From Pseudomonas viridiflava (GTDB taxonomy: Bacteria > Pseudomonadota > Gammaproteobacteria > Pseudomonadales > Pseudomonadaceae): a stretch of 64,000 nucleotides of DNA. Each line of letters begins with the position of its first letter. Position 1 is the stretch's first letter. The notes beneath the pieces were generated by a model. It made no database searches. It saw only the letters and a program-made list of their open reading frames with translations, and had not been told where the DNA came from. The stretch is taken from positions 62,001 through 126,000 of the forward strand of contig NZ_UWFA01000289.1 of assembly GCF_900601905.1 (NCBI RefSeq), in the 5' to 3' direction. Positions 1 through 17,667 of the stretch are shown piece after piece. Both the position numbers and the translations under genes were made by a program.

Positions 1-1
1 G

Positions 2-1954
2 TACGTTGCACAAGGCCGCTACTCGGCTGAAGTCGCAACTGAAGTCGTTGCCCAGCCACGCAACCGCGTTGGCCTGAAAATCAATATCAATGAAGGCACT
101 GTTGCCGCCATCCAGCACATCAACGTGGTGGGTAACACGGTTTTCCCTGATGAAGACCTGATTGGCCTGTTCGAGCTCAAGACCACCAACTGGCTCTCCT
201 TCTTCAAGAACGACGACAAGTACGCCCGGGAAAAGCTCTCCGGTGACCTGGAACGTCTGCGTTCGTACTACCTCGATCGCGGCTATATCAATATGGATAT
301 CGCATCGACCCAGGTATCGATTACTCCGGACAAGAAAAGCGTCTTCATCACGGTCAACGTCAACGAAGGCCAGAAGTACAGCGTCAAGTCGGTCAAGCTC
401 AGCGGTGACCTGAAGGTTCCGGAAGACCAGGTTAAATCCCTGCTGCTGGTCAAGCCAGGTCAGGTGTTCTCGCGCAAGGTCATGACCACTACGTCCGAGC
501 TGATCACCCGTCGTCTGGGTAACGAAGGCTACACCTTCGCCAACGTCAACGGTGTTCCAACGCCTAACGATACCGACCACACCGTCGACATCACGTTTGT
601 CGTGGATCCGGGCAAGCGTGCCTACGTCAATCGCATCAACTTCCGTGGCAACACCAAGTCGGCGGACGACGTGCTGCGTCGTGAAATGCGCCAGATGGAA
701 GGCGGCTGGGCTTCGACTTACCTGATTGACCAATCCAAGACTCGTCTGGATCGTCTGGGCTTCTTTAAAGAAGTCAACGTCGAGACGCCTGCTGTACCGG
801 GCACCGACGATCAGGTTGACGTCAACTACACCGTAGAAGAACAGGCCTCCGGTTCGATCACCGCCAGCGTCGGTTTTGCACAGAGTGCCGGCCTGATCCT
901 CGGTGGTTCGATCAGCCAGAACAACTTCCTCGGTACGGGTAACAAGGTCAGCATCGGCCTGACCCGCAGCGAATACCAGAGCCGCTACAACTTCAGCTAT
1001 GTCGATCCGTACTGGACCGCTGACGGTGTGAGCCTGGGTTACAACGCTTTCTACCGCACCACCGACTACGATGATCTCGATGTCGACGTTGCAAGCTATG
1101 CCGTTGACAGCCTGGGTGCTGGCATCAGCATGGGCTACCCGATCAACGAAACGTCCCGTCTGACCTACGGCCTGACCGTGCAGCAGGATGAAATCAAGAC
1201 CGGTACCTACACCGTTGACGAGATCTTTGATTTCGTTAACAAGGAAGGCGACAAGTACCTGAACTTCAAGGCGTCCGTTGGCTGGTCCGAGTCCACTCTG
1301 AACAAAGGTGTGCTGGCAACCCGTGGTCATTCGCAAAGCCTGGTGCTGGAATCGACCTTGCCGGGCAGCGACCTGTCGTTCTTCAAGCTTGATTACCGTG
1401 CGCAGTACTTCCACCCGATCACCGATAACTACACCCTGCGTCTGCACACCGAGCTGGGTTATGGCGACGGCTACGGTTCGACTTCGGGTCTGCCTTTCTA
1501 TGAGAACTACTATGCCGGTGGCTTCAACTCGGTTCGTGGCTTCAAGGACAGCACCCTTGGTCCCCGCAGTACCCCAAGTAGCGGTAAAAACGGGACACAG
1601 GTTGACCCTGATCAGGACCCGCTACCGTTCGGTGGCAACGTTCTGGTTCAAGGTGGCGTAGAAGTCATGTTCCCTCTGCCTTTCATCAAGGATCAGCGCT
1701 CCCTGCGGACGTCCGTATTCTGGGACGTGGGTAACGTGTTCGACTCCAATTGCGATTCCAACCGCACCCGCAACGGTGAGAAGGTTGAATGTAACAACGT
1801 TGACCTGTCCGGTATGGCCAGCTCCGTTGGTGTAGGTGTTACCTGGATCACCGCATTGGGTCCTTTGAGCTTCGCCCTGGCGATGCCGATCAAGAAACCG
1901 GATGACGATTCTGAAACCCAGGTATTCCAATTTTCCCTTGGTCAGACCTTCTAA
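2..1954 (+). CDS. bamA: Outer membrane protein assembly factor BamA (5' end outside window)
   Basis: BamA is the central barrel of the BAM complex, which folds and inserts beta-barrel proteins into the outer membrane. About 650 residues are visible, so roughly the first 140 residues (signal peptide, POTRA1 and most of POTRA2) lie before the window. POTRA3 begins around position 115 (HINVVGN), followed by POTRA4 and POTRA5. The barrel starts near 850 and carries the conserved VRGF loop-6 motif near position 1530. The protein ends in Phe (GQTF), the usual outer-membrane beta-signal. It heads the skp-lpxD-fabZ-lpxA-lpxB cluster, the standard order. No internal damage is visible. Confidence 0.97.
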   Translation, partial: YVAQGRYSAEVATEVVAQPRNRVGLKININEGTVAAIQHINVVGNTVFPDEDLIGLFELKTTNWLSFFKNDDKYAREKLSGDLERLRSYYLDRGYINMDIASTQVSITPDKKSVFITVNVNEGQKYSVKSVKLSGDLKVPEDQVKSLLLVKPGQVFSRKVMTTTSELITRRLGNEGYTFANVNGVPTPNDTDHTVDITFVVDPGKRAYVNRINFRGNTKSADDVLRREMRQMEGGWASTYLIDQSKTRLDRLGFFKEVNVETPAVPGTDDQVDVNYTVEEQASGSITASVGFAQSAGLILGGSISQNNFLGTGNKVSIGLTRSEYQSRYNFSYVDPYWTADGVSLGYNAFYRTTDYDDLDVDVASYAVDSLGAGISMGYPINETSRLTYGLTVQQDEIKTGTYTVDEIFDFVNKEGDKYLNFKASVGWSESTLNKGVLATRGHSQSLVLESTLPGSDLSFFKLDYRAQYFHPITDNYTLRLHTELGYGDGYGSTSGLPFYENYYAGGFNSVRGFKDSTLGPRSTPSSGKNGTQVDPDQDPLPFGGNVLVQGGVEVMFPLPFIKDQRSLRTSVFWDVGNVFDSNCDSNRTRNGEKVECNNVDLSGMASSVGVGVTWITALGPLSFALAMPIKKPDDDSETQVFQFSLGQTF

Positions 1955-1999
1955 TAGTCTGGCTTTAGATAACGACAGCGAATTCTGTAGGAGTGCATT

Positions 2000-2503
2000 G
2001 TGCGTAAGTTGACTCAATTGGTACTGCTGGCAACCGTGTTGGCAGCAAGCCCGGCTTTTGCCGACATGAAAATCGCCGTTCTGAACTATCAGATGGCTCT
2101 GCTGGAATCTGACGCGGCGAAGAAATACGCAGTGGATGCCGAGAAGAAGTTCGGTCCGCAACTGACCAAACTGAAAACGCTGGAAAGCAGCGCCAAGGGC
2201 ATCCAGGATCGTCTGGTCAGCGGTGGCGACAAAATGGCCCAGCCAGAGCGCGAGCGTCTTGAACTGGAGTTCAAGCAAAAGGCTCGTGACTTCCAGTTCC
2301 AGTCCAAGGAACTGAACGAAGCCAAGGCTGTTGCTGACCGCGAAATGCTCAAGCAACTCAAGCCGAAGCTGGATCAGGCAGTGGAAGAAGTGATCAAGAA
2401 GGGTGCTTTTGACCTGGTTTTCGAGCGCGGTGCAGTGATTGACGTCAAGCCACAATACGACGTTACTCGCCAGGTCATCGAGCGCATGAACCAGCTGAAG
2501 TAA
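2000..2503 (+). CDS. skp: Periplasmic chaperone Skp/OmpH
   Basis: Skp is a trimeric periplasmic chaperone that holds unfolded outer membrane proteins on their way to BamA. The 167-residue protein begins with a signal peptide (hydrophobic stretch to about residue 21, cleavage after AFA). The rest is charged, Lys/Glu/Gln-rich helical sequence expected to form the long coiled-coil arms. The start is GTG at 2000, preceded by TAGGAG (1988-1993). It follows bamA by 45 bp and lies 3 bp before lpxD, so co-transcription is likely. Confidence 0.95.
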   Translation: MRKLTQLVLLATVLAASPAFADMKIAVLNYQMALLESDAAKKYAVDAEKKFGPQLTKLKTLESSAKGIQDRLVSGGDKMAQPERERLELEFKQKARDFQFQSKELNEAKAVADREMLKQLKPKLDQAVEEVIKKGAFDLVFERGAVIDVKPQYDVTRQVIERMNQLK

Positions 2504-2506
2504 CCC

Positions 2507-3562
2507 ATGACCGTTTCCATCAAGCTCGGCCAACTGGCTGAGTTCCTCGGCGCCACGCTACGTGGCGCAGAGGATAAAGAAATTACCGGGCTGGCCACTT
2601 TGCAAGAGGCCGGCCCGGGTCAGGTCAGCTTCCTGGCCAATCCGCAATACCGTAAATTCCTCGCCGAGACTCATGCTTCTGCTGTGCTACTCAAGCCAGC
2701 TGACGCGGACGCTTATGCGGGCGATGCGTTGCTGGTGCCTGATCCTTATCTGGCTTACGCCCGAATTTCCCACCTGTTCGATCCCAAGCCCAAGGCACCT
2801 GCCGGTGTGCATCCGAGTGCAATCATTGCTGACGATGCCCAGGTAGACGCGACGGCCAGTATCGGGGCGTATGCGGTGATTGAAAGCGGTGCGCAGATTG
2901 CTGCAGGTGTGACCGTTGGCGCCCATTGCTTCATCGGTGCCCGTTGCGTGATTGGTGAAGGTGGCTGGCTCGCGCCGCGTGTCACGCTCTATCACGATGT
3001 CCGTATCGGCCAGCGTGTGGTTATCCAGTCGGGTGCCGTGCTGGGTGGTGAAGGCTTCGGCTTTGCCAGCGAGAAAGGCGTCTGGCAGAAAATCGCCCAG
3101 ATTGGTGGCGTGCTGATCGGTGATGACGTTGAAATCGGCGTGAACACAGCGATTGACCGTGGCGCACTGGCTGATACGCGCATCGGCAATGGCGTGAAGC
3201 TGGATAACCAGATCCAGATCGCTCACAACGTGCAGATCGGCGACCACACGGCCATGGCTGCGTGTGTCGGGATCTCTGGCAGCAGCAAGATCGGCAAGCA
3301 CTGCATGTTGGCGGGTGGTGTCGGGCTGGTGGGCCATATCGAAATCTGTGACGGTGTTTTCATCACCGGCATGACGATGGTGACTCATTCCATCACCGAG
3401 CCGGGATCCTATTCTTCCGGTACGGCGATGCAGCCGGCGGGCGAGTGGCGCAAAAGCGCAGCACGTCTTCGCAAGCTGGATGACATGGCCAGACGCCTGC
3501 AGAAAGTGGAAAAGATTGTCGAGGCGGTGACCTCGGGCGTAAATGCTTCATCAGATGGCTGA
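2507..3562 (+). CDS. lpxD: UDP-3-O-(3-hydroxyacyl)glucosamine N-acyltransferase LpxD
   Basis: LpxD catalyses the third step of lipid A synthesis, adding the N-linked 3-hydroxyacyl chain from acyl-ACP to UDP-3-O-acylglucosamine in the cytoplasm. The 351-residue protein has the N-terminal uridine-binding domain (about 1-100), then a left-handed beta-helix of hexapeptide repeats (about 105-320) and a C-terminal helix. His240 in the motif IAHNV is the expected catalytic base. The start lies 3 bp after the skp stop codon, within the same operon. Confidence 0.97.
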   Translation: MTVSIKLGQLAEFLGATLRGAEDKEITGLATLQEAGPGQVSFLANPQYRKFLAETHASAVLLKPADADAYAGDALLVPDPYLAYARISHLFDPKPKAPAGVHPSAIIADDAQVDATASIGAYAVIESGAQIAAGVTVGAHCFIGARCVIGEGGWLAPRVTLYHDVRIGQRVVIQSGAVLGGEGFGFASEKGVWQKIAQIGGVLIGDDVEIGVNTAIDRGALADTRIGNGVKLDNQIQIAHNVQIGDHTAMAACVGISGSSKIGKHCMLAGGVGLVGHIEICDGVFITGMTMVTHSITEPGSYSSGTAMQPAGEWRKSAARLRKLDDMARRLQKVEKIVEAVTSGVNASSDG

Positions 3563-3674
3563 TACTTTTTTCATATCAAGCGTGCACAGCCAATAATTGC
3601 CTCCTTGATTTGCAGAGGAGTGCTGCGCGCCTATGCCGCGCACTCCCAATCTTTACTACAGGCTTCCCCTCGAA

Positions 3675-4115
3675 ATGATGGAAATCAACGAAATTCGCGA
3701 ATACTTGCCGCACCGCTACCCGTTCCTGTTGGTGGACCGTGTAGTGGAGCTGGATGTCGAGAGCAAAACCATTCGCGCGTACAAGAATGTCAGCATCAAC
3801 GAACCTTTTTTCAATGGTCACTTTCCTGCGCATCCAATCATGCCGGGCGTGTTGATCATCGAAGCCATGGCTCAGGCGGCCGGCATCCTGGGTTTCAAGA
3901 TGCTTGACGTCAAGCCTGCCGATGGCACGCTTTACTACTTCGTGGGTTCGGACAAACTGCGTTTCCGCCAGCCAGTATTGCCAGGCGACCAACTGATTCT
4001 TGAAGCGAAGTTTCTCAGCTGCAAGCGTCAGATCTGGAAGTTCGAATGCCAGGCTTCGGTTGACGGCAAACCGGTTTGCTCCGCAGAAATCATCTGTGCG
4101 GAACGTAAACTATGA
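3675..4115 (+). CDS. fabZ: 3-hydroxyacyl-ACP dehydratase FabZ
   Basis: FabZ dehydrates 3-hydroxyacyl-ACP in type II fatty acid synthesis and competes with LpxA/LpxD for the same substrates. With the start at 3675 the product is 146 residues, the usual family length, and begins MMEINEIR like other Pseudomonas FabZ proteins. The hot-dog fold has catalytic His49 (GHFP) and Glu63 (IIEAMAQ). An in-frame ATG at 3633 with AGAGGAG about 12 bases upstream would add 14 residues ([10 protein letters not shown]...), and I cannot exclude that start. The 3' end overlaps lpxA by 4 bases (ATGA). Confidence 0.94.
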   Translation: MMEINEIREYLPHRYPFLLVDRVVELDVESKTIRAYKNVSINEPFFNGHFPAHPIMPGVLIIEAMAQAAGILGFKMLDVKPADGTLYYFVGSDKLRFRQPVLPGDQLILEAKFLSCKRQIWKFECQASVDGKPVCSAEIICAERKL

Positions 4116-4888
4116 GTTTGATTGACTCTCGCGCAATCATCGATCCGACAGCCATTCTGGCTGACGATGTAGAGGTCGGCCCGTGGTCGATCATCGGAGC
4201 CGGTGTGGAAATTGGCGAGGGTACAGTTGTCGGGCCGCACGTGATCTTGCGTGGCCCGACCCGGATCGGTAAGCACAATCGCATCTACCAGTTTTCATCG
4301 GTAGGCGAAGACACGCCCGATCTCAAGTACAAGGGTGAAGAGACCCGTTTGGTCATTGGCGATCACAACGTGATCCGCGAAGGCGTGACCATCCATCGCG
4401 GCACCATCCAGGATCGTGCCGAAACCACGATCGGCGACCATAACCTGATCATGGCCTATGCACACATTGGTCATGACAGTGTCATTGGCAACCATTGCAT
4501 TCTGGTCAACAACACGGCATTGGCCGGTCATGTGCACGTCGATGACTGGGCGATTCTGTCCGGCTTCACCCTCGTGCATCAGTTCTGCCACATCGGTGCG
4601 CACAGCTTCTCTGGCATGGGTACGGCCATCGGCAAGGACGTTCCTGCATTTGTGACGGTATTTGGTAACCCTGCCGAGGCGCGCAGCATGAACTTCGAAG
4701 GCATGCGCCGTCGTGGTTTCAGTGAAGATGCCATTCACGCCTTGCGCCGCGCCTACAAGGTGGTTTATCGCCAGGGGCTGACCGTCGATCAGGCGCTCGC
4801 CGATCTGGCCGAGCCTGCATCGCAATTTCCCGAAGTGGCGATCTTCCTCGAGTCCATTCAGACCTCCACTCGCGGCATCACCCGCTGA
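4112..4888 (+). CDS. lpxA: UDP-N-acetylglucosamine O-acyltransferase LpxA
   Basis: LpxA performs the first committed reaction of lipid A synthesis, transferring a 3-hydroxyacyl chain from ACP to the 3-OH of UDP-GlcNAc. The 258-residue protein is almost entirely hexapeptide repeats forming a left-handed beta-helix (about residues 5-190), then a helical C-terminus. His121 in the segment HIGHDSVIG is the expected catalytic base. The start overlaps the fabZ stop by 4 bases, and lpxB follows after 2 bases, so translation is probably coupled across fabZ-lpxA-lpxB. Confidence 0.97.
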   Translation: MSLIDSRAIIDPTAILADDVEVGPWSIIGAGVEIGEGTVVGPHVILRGPTRIGKHNRIYQFSSVGEDTPDLKYKGEETRLVIGDHNVIREGVTIHRGTIQDRAETTIGDHNLIMAYAHIGHDSVIGNHCILVNNTALAGHVHVDDWAILSGFTLVHQFCHIGAHSFSGMGTAIGKDVPAFVTVFGNPAEARSMNFEGMRRRGFSEDAIHALRRAYKVVYRQGLTVDQALADLAEPASQFPEVAIFLESIQTSTRGITR

Positions 4889-4890
4889 TC

Positions 4891-6030
4891 ATGGCGGGTG
4901 TATTGCGTATCGCGCTGGTTGCGGGCGAGGCTTCCGGGGATATTCTCGGTTCCGGCCTGATGCGCGCCCTCAAGGCGCGACATCCCCAGGTTGAGTTCAT
5001 GGGTGTCGGCGGTCCGCTGATGGAGGCCGAAGGTATGGTTTCGACCTTTCCCATGGAGCGCCTGTCGGTGATGGGCCTGGTGGAAGTACTGGGTCGTCTG
5101 CGTGAGCTGCTGGCCCGTCGCAAAGCGCTGGTCCAGACGCTGATCGAACAGAAGCCGGACGTGTTCATCGGCATCGATGCGCCGGACTTCACCCTCAATA
5201 TCGAGCTGCAGCTGCGTCGCGCCGGGATCAAGACCGTGCATTACGTCAGCCCGTCAGTCTGGGCATGGCGGCAGAAACGAGTACTCAAGATTCGCGAAGG
5301 TTGCGATCTGATGCTCACCTTGTTGCCATTCGAGGCGCGCTTCTACGAAGAGAAGGGCGTGCCGGTGAAGTTCGTCGGCCATCCGCTGGCGGACACCATT
5401 CCCCTGCAGGCCGACCGTGACGCAGCGCGTGCCGAGCTTGGGTTCGACTCAGGCCCTGTGGTGGCCTTGATGCCCGGCAGCCGTGGTGGCGAAGTGGGCC
5501 GGCTGGGAGGTTTGTTTTTCGATGCCGCCGAGCGGCTGCTGGCATTGCGCCCCGGGATCCGTTTCGTCATTCCCTGTGCCAGCCCGCAGCGCCGTGAGCA
5601 GATCGAGCAACTGTTGCTGGGGCGCGATCTGCCGATCCTGTTACTCGATGGCCGCTCCCATGTAGCGCTGGCTGCCTGCGATGCGGTGTTGATTGCCTCG
5701 GGCACGGCAACCCTCGAAGCGTTGCTGTACAAGCGACCAATGGTCGTTGCCTACCGCATGGCACCGGTTACTTTCTGGATACTCAAGCGTCTGGTGAAAA
5801 GTCCGTACGTTTCCCTGCCGAATCTGCTGGCCCAGCGCATGCTAGTGCCGGAACTGTTGCAGGAGGCTGCCAGTGCCGAAGCGTTGGCGCAGCGCCTGTT
5901 GCCGTTACTGGATGACGCTCAGGTGCAAACGGCAGGTTTCGACGAAATCCACCGTACCTTGCGTCGCGACGCATCCAATCAGGCCGCCGATGCGGTATTG
6001 AGCCTGATCGGTCATTCGCCTTCACTGTGA
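4891..6030 (+). CDS. lpxB: Lipid A disaccharide synthase LpxB
   Basis: LpxB joins UDP-2,3-diacylglucosamine and lipid X to form the lipid A disaccharide at the inner face of the cytoplasmic membrane. The 379 residues match the family length. The N-terminal segment [14 protein letters not shown] is the LpxB signature, and the C-terminal half carries [11 protein letters not shown] and the P-x-V-V-A-Y-R motif typical of this GT-B fold. It is placed directly after lpxA and just before rnhB, the usual arrangement in gammaproteobacteria. Confidence 0.97.
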   Translation: MAGVLRIALVAGEASGDILGSGLMRALKARHPQVEFMGVGGPLMEAEGMVSTFPMERLSVMGLVEVLGRLRELLARRKALVQTLIEQKPDVFIGIDAPDFTLNIELQLRRAGIKTVHYVSPSVWAWRQKRVLKIREGCDLMLTLLPFEARFYEEKGVPVKFVGHPLADTIPLQADRDAARAELGFDSGPVVALMPGSRGGEVGRLGGLFFDAAERLLALRPGIRFVIPCASPQRREQIEQLLLGRDLPILLLDGRSHVALAACDAVLIASGTATLEALLYKRPMVVAYRMAPVTFWILKRLVKSPYVSLPNLLAQRMLVPELLQEAASAEALAQRLLPLLDDAQVQTAGFDEIHRTLRRDASNQAADAVLSLIGHSPSL

Positions 6031-6038
6031 GTTCGCAA

Positions 6039-6689
6039 ATGCAAATGGGTCTGGACTTCAATCTGGTTGAAGATCTCGTGGCAGGCGTCGATGAAGTCGG
6101 CCGTGGGCCGCTGTGCGGCGCGGTCGTCACGGCAGCGGTGATCCTCGACCCGCGTCGGCCCATTGTCGGGCTGAACGATTCGAAGAAGCTCACTGAAGCA
6201 AAACGCGAGAAGCTGTTCGACGAGATTTGTGAAAAAGCCCTGTGTTGGCATATCGCCAGGGCTGAAGTCGAAGAAATTGACGAGTTGAACATTCTTCACG
6301 CCACCATGCTGGCCATGAAGCGTGCCGTGGAAGGCCTGCTGATCATCCCGAAACTGGCGTTGATCGATGGCAACCGGTGTCCGCAGTTGGCGGTGCCCAG
6401 TGCGCCGGTGATTCAGGGCGACGCCAAGGTGCCAGCGATTGCCGCTGCTTCGATTCTGGCGAAGGTCAGCCGGGATCGGGAAATGGCCGCCTTCGAGCTG
6501 ATCTATCCGGGCTACGGAATAGGCGGGCACAAGGGTTACCCGACCCCCGTTCATCTGGAAGCGCTGGCACGGCTGGGGCCGACGCCGATCCATCGACGTT
6601 CCTTTGCGCCGGTCCGGGCGGCTTATGAGGCCCGTGACATGATGCTGTCTTCTGCTCTGGCCAGCTCGGCGATATTCCCGCTGAACTGA
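6039..6689 (+). CDS. rnhB: Ribonuclease HII
   Basis: RNase HII cleaves RNA in RNA-DNA hybrids, including single ribonucleotides misincorporated into DNA. With ATG at 6039 the product has 216 residues and starts MQMGLDFN, as in other Pseudomonas. A GTG at 6027 overlapping the lpxB stop would add four residues. The active-site motif GVDEVGRGP (Asp18, Glu19) and the downstream Asp of LIDGN are present, as is the substrate-binding tyrosine region GHKGYPTP. It is the last gene before a terminator at 6711-6741. Confidence 0.95.
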   Translation: MQMGLDFNLVEDLVAGVDEVGRGPLCGAVVTAAVILDPRRPIVGLNDSKKLTEAKREKLFDEICEKALCWHIARAEVEEIDELNILHATMLAMKRAVEGLLIIPKLALIDGNRCPQLAVPSAPVIQGDAKVPAIAAASILAKVSRDREMAAFELIYPGYGIGGHKGYPTPVHLEALARLGPTPIHRRSFAPVRAAYEARDMMLSSALASSAIFPLN

Positions 6690-6710
6690 CAGTGGGCTGA
6701 TGTTTTGCCA

Positions 6711-6741
6711 AAGGCCCGGTACAATCCGGGCCTTCGTTTTT
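6711..6741 (+). terminator. Rho-independent terminator after rnhB
   Basis: A 9-bp perfect stem (AAGGCCCGG / CCGGGCCTT) with a 6-base loop is followed by CGTTTTTG. It ends the bamA-rnhB transcription unit 23 bp before the dnaE start codon. Confidence 0.85.
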
Positions 6742-6763
6742 GTTCTAGCGCTATAGGATCACC

Positions 6764-10285
<3,522 letters not shown>

Positions 10286-10400
10286 GCGCTTATCCTTGGC
10301 TCACTATTTAATCTCGACCTGAATGCGCCTGTTCCCGTAAGGTAACGCGCTAACAGATAAATCGGCCGGCCTCTTGGCCGTCGACCCAAGACGGATGCCT

Positions 10401-11348
10401 ATGAACCCGAATTTTCTTGATTTCGAACAGCCGATCGCTGACCTGCAAGCCAAGATCGAAGAATTGCGCTTGGTAGGTAACGACAACTCGCTCAACATCG
10501 GCGACGAAATCTCGCGTTTGCAAGAGAAAAGCAACACGCTGACCGAAAGCATTTTCGGCAACCTGACCAGCTGGCAGATTGCACGCATGGCGCGTCACCC
10601 GCGTCGTCCGTACACCCTGGATTACATCCAGCACATCTTCACCGAATTCGACGAGCTGCACGGTGACCGCCACTTCTCCGATGACGCTGCAATCGTTGGC
10701 GGTGTAGCTCGCCTTGACGGCCAGCCAGTCATGGTGATCGGCCATCAGAAAGGTCGTGAAGTTCGTGAGAAGGTGCGTCGCAACTTCGGCATGCCGCGTC
10801 CTGAAGGCTATCGCAAAGCCTGCCGCCTGATGGAAATGGCCGAGCGCTTCAAGATGCCGATCCTGACCTTCATCGATACGCCGGGTGCTTATCCTGGTAT
10901 CGACGCCGAAGAGCGTAACCAGAGCGAAGCGATTGCCTGGAACCTGCGCGTCATGGCCCGTCTGAAAACCCCGATTATCGCCACCGTGATTGGCGAAGGC
11001 GGCTCCGGTGGTGCATTGGCCATCGGCGTCTGCGATCAACTGAACATGCTGCAGTACTCGACCTACGCGGTGATCTCGCCGGAAGGTTGCGCATCGATTC
11101 TGTGGAAAACTGCCGACAAGGCGCCAGACGCTGCCGAAGCCATGGGCATTACCGCGGATCGCCTGAAAGGCCTGGGTATTGTCGACAAGGTGATCGGCGA
11201 GCCACTGGGCGGCGCACACCGCGACCCTGCGGGCGCAGCCGAGTCGATTCGTCAGGAATTGAGCGGCCAGCTCGACATGCTCAGGAAGTTTGATAATGAC
11301 GCGTTGTTGGCTCGTCGTTATGAGCGTCTGATGAGTTACGGTTTGTAA
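10401..11348 (+). CDS. accA: Acetyl-CoA carboxylase carboxyltransferase subunit alpha
   Basis: AccA forms the carboxyltransferase half of acetyl-CoA carboxylase with AccD, transferring CO2 from carboxybiotin to acetyl-CoA to make malonyl-CoA. The start at 10401 ([11 protein letters not shown]) gives 315 residues, the normal length; an in-frame codon at 10374 would add nine unconserved residues. The crotonase-like core includes [11 protein letters not shown] and the glycine-rich [12 protein letters not shown] stretch that forms the acyl-CoA oxyanion region. It follows dnaE by 115 bp. Confidence 0.97.
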   Translation: MNPNFLDFEQPIADLQAKIEELRLVGNDNSLNIGDEISRLQEKSNTLTESIFGNLTSWQIARMARHPRRPYTLDYIQHIFTEFDELHGDRHFSDDAAIVGGVARLDGQPVMVIGHQKGREVREKVRRNFGMPRPEGYRKACRLMEMAERFKMPILTFIDTPGAYPGIDAEERNQSEAIAWNLRVMARLKTPIIATVIGEGGSGGALAIGVCDQLNMLQYSTYAVISPEGCASILWKTADKAPDAAEAMGITADRLKGLGIVDKVIGEPLGGAHRDPAGAAESIRQELSGQLDMLRKFDNDALLARRYERLMSYGL

Positions 11349-11420
11349 GCGGTACTCGATCAGGCTGTGGGGGGCTAAGTTCTTCTGCAACCTCTCAGGA
11401 CCCTTGGCGCAATAGATTTC

Positions 11421-11513
11421 TGTGGAAGCGAGCTTGCTCGCGAAGAGGCTGGGACACCCGATAATCATTTATCGCCTGGAATACAGCCTTCGCAAGCAAG
11501 CTTGCTCCCACAG
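11421..11513. repeat. REPIN: inverted pair of REP palindromes
   Basis: Two REP units of the GGGAGCGAGCTTGCTCGCGAAG type lie in opposite orientation (11421-11445 and 11488-11512) with about 42 bp between them. This is the doublet form characteristic of fluorescent pseudomonads. It lies between accA and tilS. Confidence 0.85.
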
Positions 11514-11596
11514 GTTCTGTGGCGCACTCAAACCCGTGGAATTCATTCGTGAAGGCGACGTTACGATCGATGAACATCCGTCGACTGTGCAGGCCT

Positions 11597-11622
11597 TTCG
11601 CGAATGAATTCGCTCCCACAGG
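11597..11622. repeat. Degenerate single REP unit
   Basis: The sequence CTTTCGCGAATGAATTCGCTCCCACAGG resembles one arm of the neighbouring REPIN with a changed centre (GAATGAATTC). It ends about 14 bp before the tilS start codon. Confidence 0.5.
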
Positions 11623-11635
11623 ATTGTGAGCACCT

Positions 11636-12973
11636 ATGACCGCTCTTAAATCACCCGGTCATGACCTCCCCACCAGGCTTCTTCAAGCCCTGGCCCCCTG
11701 GCGCAATGCGCCTGTCTGGCATGTCGGTTTCTCCGGTGGCCTGGATTCCACTGTATTGCTGCACCTTCTGGCTGGGCTCAACAAGCGCGAGCAGCTGCCT
11801 GCGGTCAAAGCCCTGCATGTGCATCACGGTCTGCAGTCCGTGGCGGAGTCGTGGCCTGCGCATTGTCAGCAGGTCTGCCAGACGCTGGGCGTTGCTTTGC
11901 AGGTCATTCGGGTACAGGTGAAATCCGGTGCAAGTCTGGAACAGGCTGCCCGGGATGCGCGCTATGGCGCTTTCATGCAGCATTTGAGTGTCGATGAGGT
12001 ATTGCTCACAGGCCAGCACCGAAATGATCAGGTTGAAACCTTGCTCTTTCGTCTGTTTCGCGGCGCCGGGTTACGCGGGTTGGCGGGGATGCCTGTCAGT
12101 CGCGCTTTGGGTCGCGGTCACTTGGTGAGGCCTTTGCTGGATGTGTCCCGCGAAGAGCTGGAGGTTTACGCCGCCACTCACGGATTGAGCTGGGTGGAAG
12201 ATCCCAGCAACAGCGATTCCCGCTTCGCCCGCAATTATTTGCGCAATGAAGTATTGCCAGTGATCAAAGCTCGTTGGCCTCAAGCCGATGCCAATATCGC
12301 CCGTGCTGCCTCCCACCTGTCTGAGGCGCAGCAGCTGTTGGATGAGTTGGCTTTAGTGGATCTGGCAATGGCGAACACTGCCAGCCCCTTCCCGTGGATC
12401 AACGTGCCCTCATTAGCGTTTCCATCGCTGACCACGCTTTCCCCGGCGCGGCAACGCAATGCCCTGCGCCACTGGCTGGTGCCGTTGACCCGCTTGCCAG
12501 ACAGCGATCACTGGGCGGGGTGGGACAGCCTGCGTGACGCGGGGCAGGGCGGGCGCCCGGTCTGGCGGCTGGCTGACGGCGAACTGCACCGTGATCAAGG
12601 GCGGATCTGGTGGCTTTGCGACGACTGGTTACAGTCACCCGAGAGTGCCTTGCCCTGGGAGGATGCCCGTCAGACGCTGAACCTTCCGGGCAATGGCCAG
12701 CTGGCTATCGACGGCCAGACCCCGGCTGGCGAGCTGCAGGTGCGTTATCGCCAGGGCGGGGAAGTGCTGAATCTGCCCGGTCGTGGGCATCGCGATCTGA
12801 AGCGTCTGCTCAACGAATGTGAAATACCGCTGTTCGTGCGCGGCCGATTGCCGCTGCTGTACCGCAATGATGAGTTTCTGGCCGTCGCCAACCTGCCGCA
12901 ACTGTGTGCCAGCCCCCGTGAAATCGGGCGACTGCGCTGGGCGCCGCCGACGAATGACCAAAGTTTGAGCTGA
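11636..12973 (+). CDS. tilS: tRNA(Ile)-lysidine synthase TilS
   Basis: TilS attaches lysine to C34 of tRNA-Ile(CAU), switching its decoding from AUG to AUA, and is essential. The 445-residue protein has the N-type ATP pyrophosphatase motif SGGLDS at residues 33-38, a central substrate-recognition region and the C-terminal TilS domain (about 355-430). The sequence is relatively variable, as usual for this family. It is flanked by REP elements upstream and a 263-bp gap before pyrG. Confidence 0.93.
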   Translation: MTALKSPGHDLPTRLLQALAPWRNAPVWHVGFSGGLDSTVLLHLLAGLNKREQLPAVKALHVHHGLQSVAESWPAHCQQVCQTLGVALQVIRVQVKSGASLEQAARDARYGAFMQHLSVDEVLLTGQHRNDQVETLLFRLFRGAGLRGLAGMPVSRALGRGHLVRPLLDVSREELEVYAATHGLSWVEDPSNSDSRFARNYLRNEVLPVIKARWPQADANIARAASHLSEAQQLLDELALVDLAMANTASPFPWINVPSLAFPSLTTLSPARQRNALRHWLVPLTRLPDSDHWAGWDSLRDAGQGGRPVWRLADGELHRDQGRIWWLCDDWLQSPESALPWEDARQTLNLPGNGQLAIDGQTPAGELQVRYRQGGEVLNLPGRGHRDLKRLLNECEIPLFVRGRLPLLYRNDEFLAVANLPQLCASPREIGRLRWAPPTNDQSLS

Positions 12974-15731
<2,758 letters not shown>

Positions 15732-15782
15732 TTCGCACTTCTCCGAAGGATTGCCCTCCGGTAAAGTGCCGCTCGATCGTTT

Positions 15783-15806
15783 AACCCCCGGCTCAATGTC
15801 GGGGTT
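15783..15806 (+). other. Hairpin between kdsA and eno
   Basis: AACCCC and GGGGTT (15783-15788 / 15801-15806) enclose a 12-base loop. There is no uridine tract, so this is at best a weak terminator or part of the eno leader. Confidence 0.3.
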
Positions 15807-15854
15807 TGTCGCTTTGGGGGTTGCCCTGCATTGAAGCCCCGACGCGGCGATTGA

Positions 15855-17186
<1,332 letters not shown>

Positions 17187-17230
17187 GCTTGGTCTGTTGA
17201 TGTGCCGTTTGTTAAAAGACGGCCGGTGCT

Positions 17231-17264
17231 GTGACAATCGTCTGCTTTGCCGGATGATTGTCAC
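17231..17264. other. 9-bp palindrome downstream of eno
   Basis: GTGACAATC (17231-17239) and GATTGTCAC (17256-17264) are perfect inverted repeats around a 16-base centre. No T-tract follows. It may stabilise the eno 3' end or bind a protein. Confidence 0.4.
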
Positions 17265-17288
17265 GCATTGAAACGGATGTTTAGCAAT

Positions 17289-17311
17289 CGAGCCTGGTTC
17301 TGCCAGGCTCG
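17289..17311 (+). other. Strong hairpin between eno and ftsB
   Basis: CGAGCCTGG and CCAGGCTCG form a 9-bp stem with a 5-base loop (TTCTG). No uridine run follows, so a factor-independent terminator is uncertain. Confidence 0.4.
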
Positions 17312-17388
17312 ATGCCCTCAGTCCTTTGCTCGTTTGTTGGCTTGATGTTGTTGGCTCTGCTGTCTTTTTACTGGGTACCTGATATTCA

Positions 17389-17667
17389 ATGCGCAGTCCT
17401 AACTGGTTGTTTTTGATCTTGATCCTGATGCTTGCGGGCCTGCAATATCGCCTGTGGGTTGGTAACGGGAGCCTTGCGCAAGTGGCCAGTCTGAATCAGC
17501 AGATTGCCGATCAGCATGCTGAAAATGACATCCTGCTCGAACGCAACCGGGTCATGGACGCTGAAGTGCTTGAATTGAAAAAGGGTATGGAAACGGTCGA
17601 AGAGCGTGCCCGCCATGAGCTGGGCATGGTCAAGGACGGCGAAACGCTTTATCAGTTGGCACAATGA
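17389..17667 (+). CDS. ftsB: Cell division protein FtsB
   Basis: FtsB is a bitopic membrane protein that forms the FtsQLB subcomplex linking divisome assembly to septal peptidoglycan synthesis. The 92-residue protein has a single transmembrane helix (about residues 5-22, WLFLILILMLAGLQYRLWV) followed by a periplasmic coiled coil (about 28-70) and the conserved end EERARHELGMVKDGE. It overlaps ispD by 4 bases, the standard ftsB-ispD pairing of gammaproteobacteria. Confidence 0.95.
   Translation: MRSPNWLFLILILMLAGLQYRLWVGNGSLAQVASLNQQIADQHAENDILLERNRVMDAEVLELKKGMETVEERARHELGMVKDGETLYQLAQ

Noticed and set aside
15783..15806. Terminator or riboswitch between kdsA and eno
   Set aside because: The stem is only 6 bp and has no T-run or recognisable aptamer, so it is listed only as a weak hairpin.
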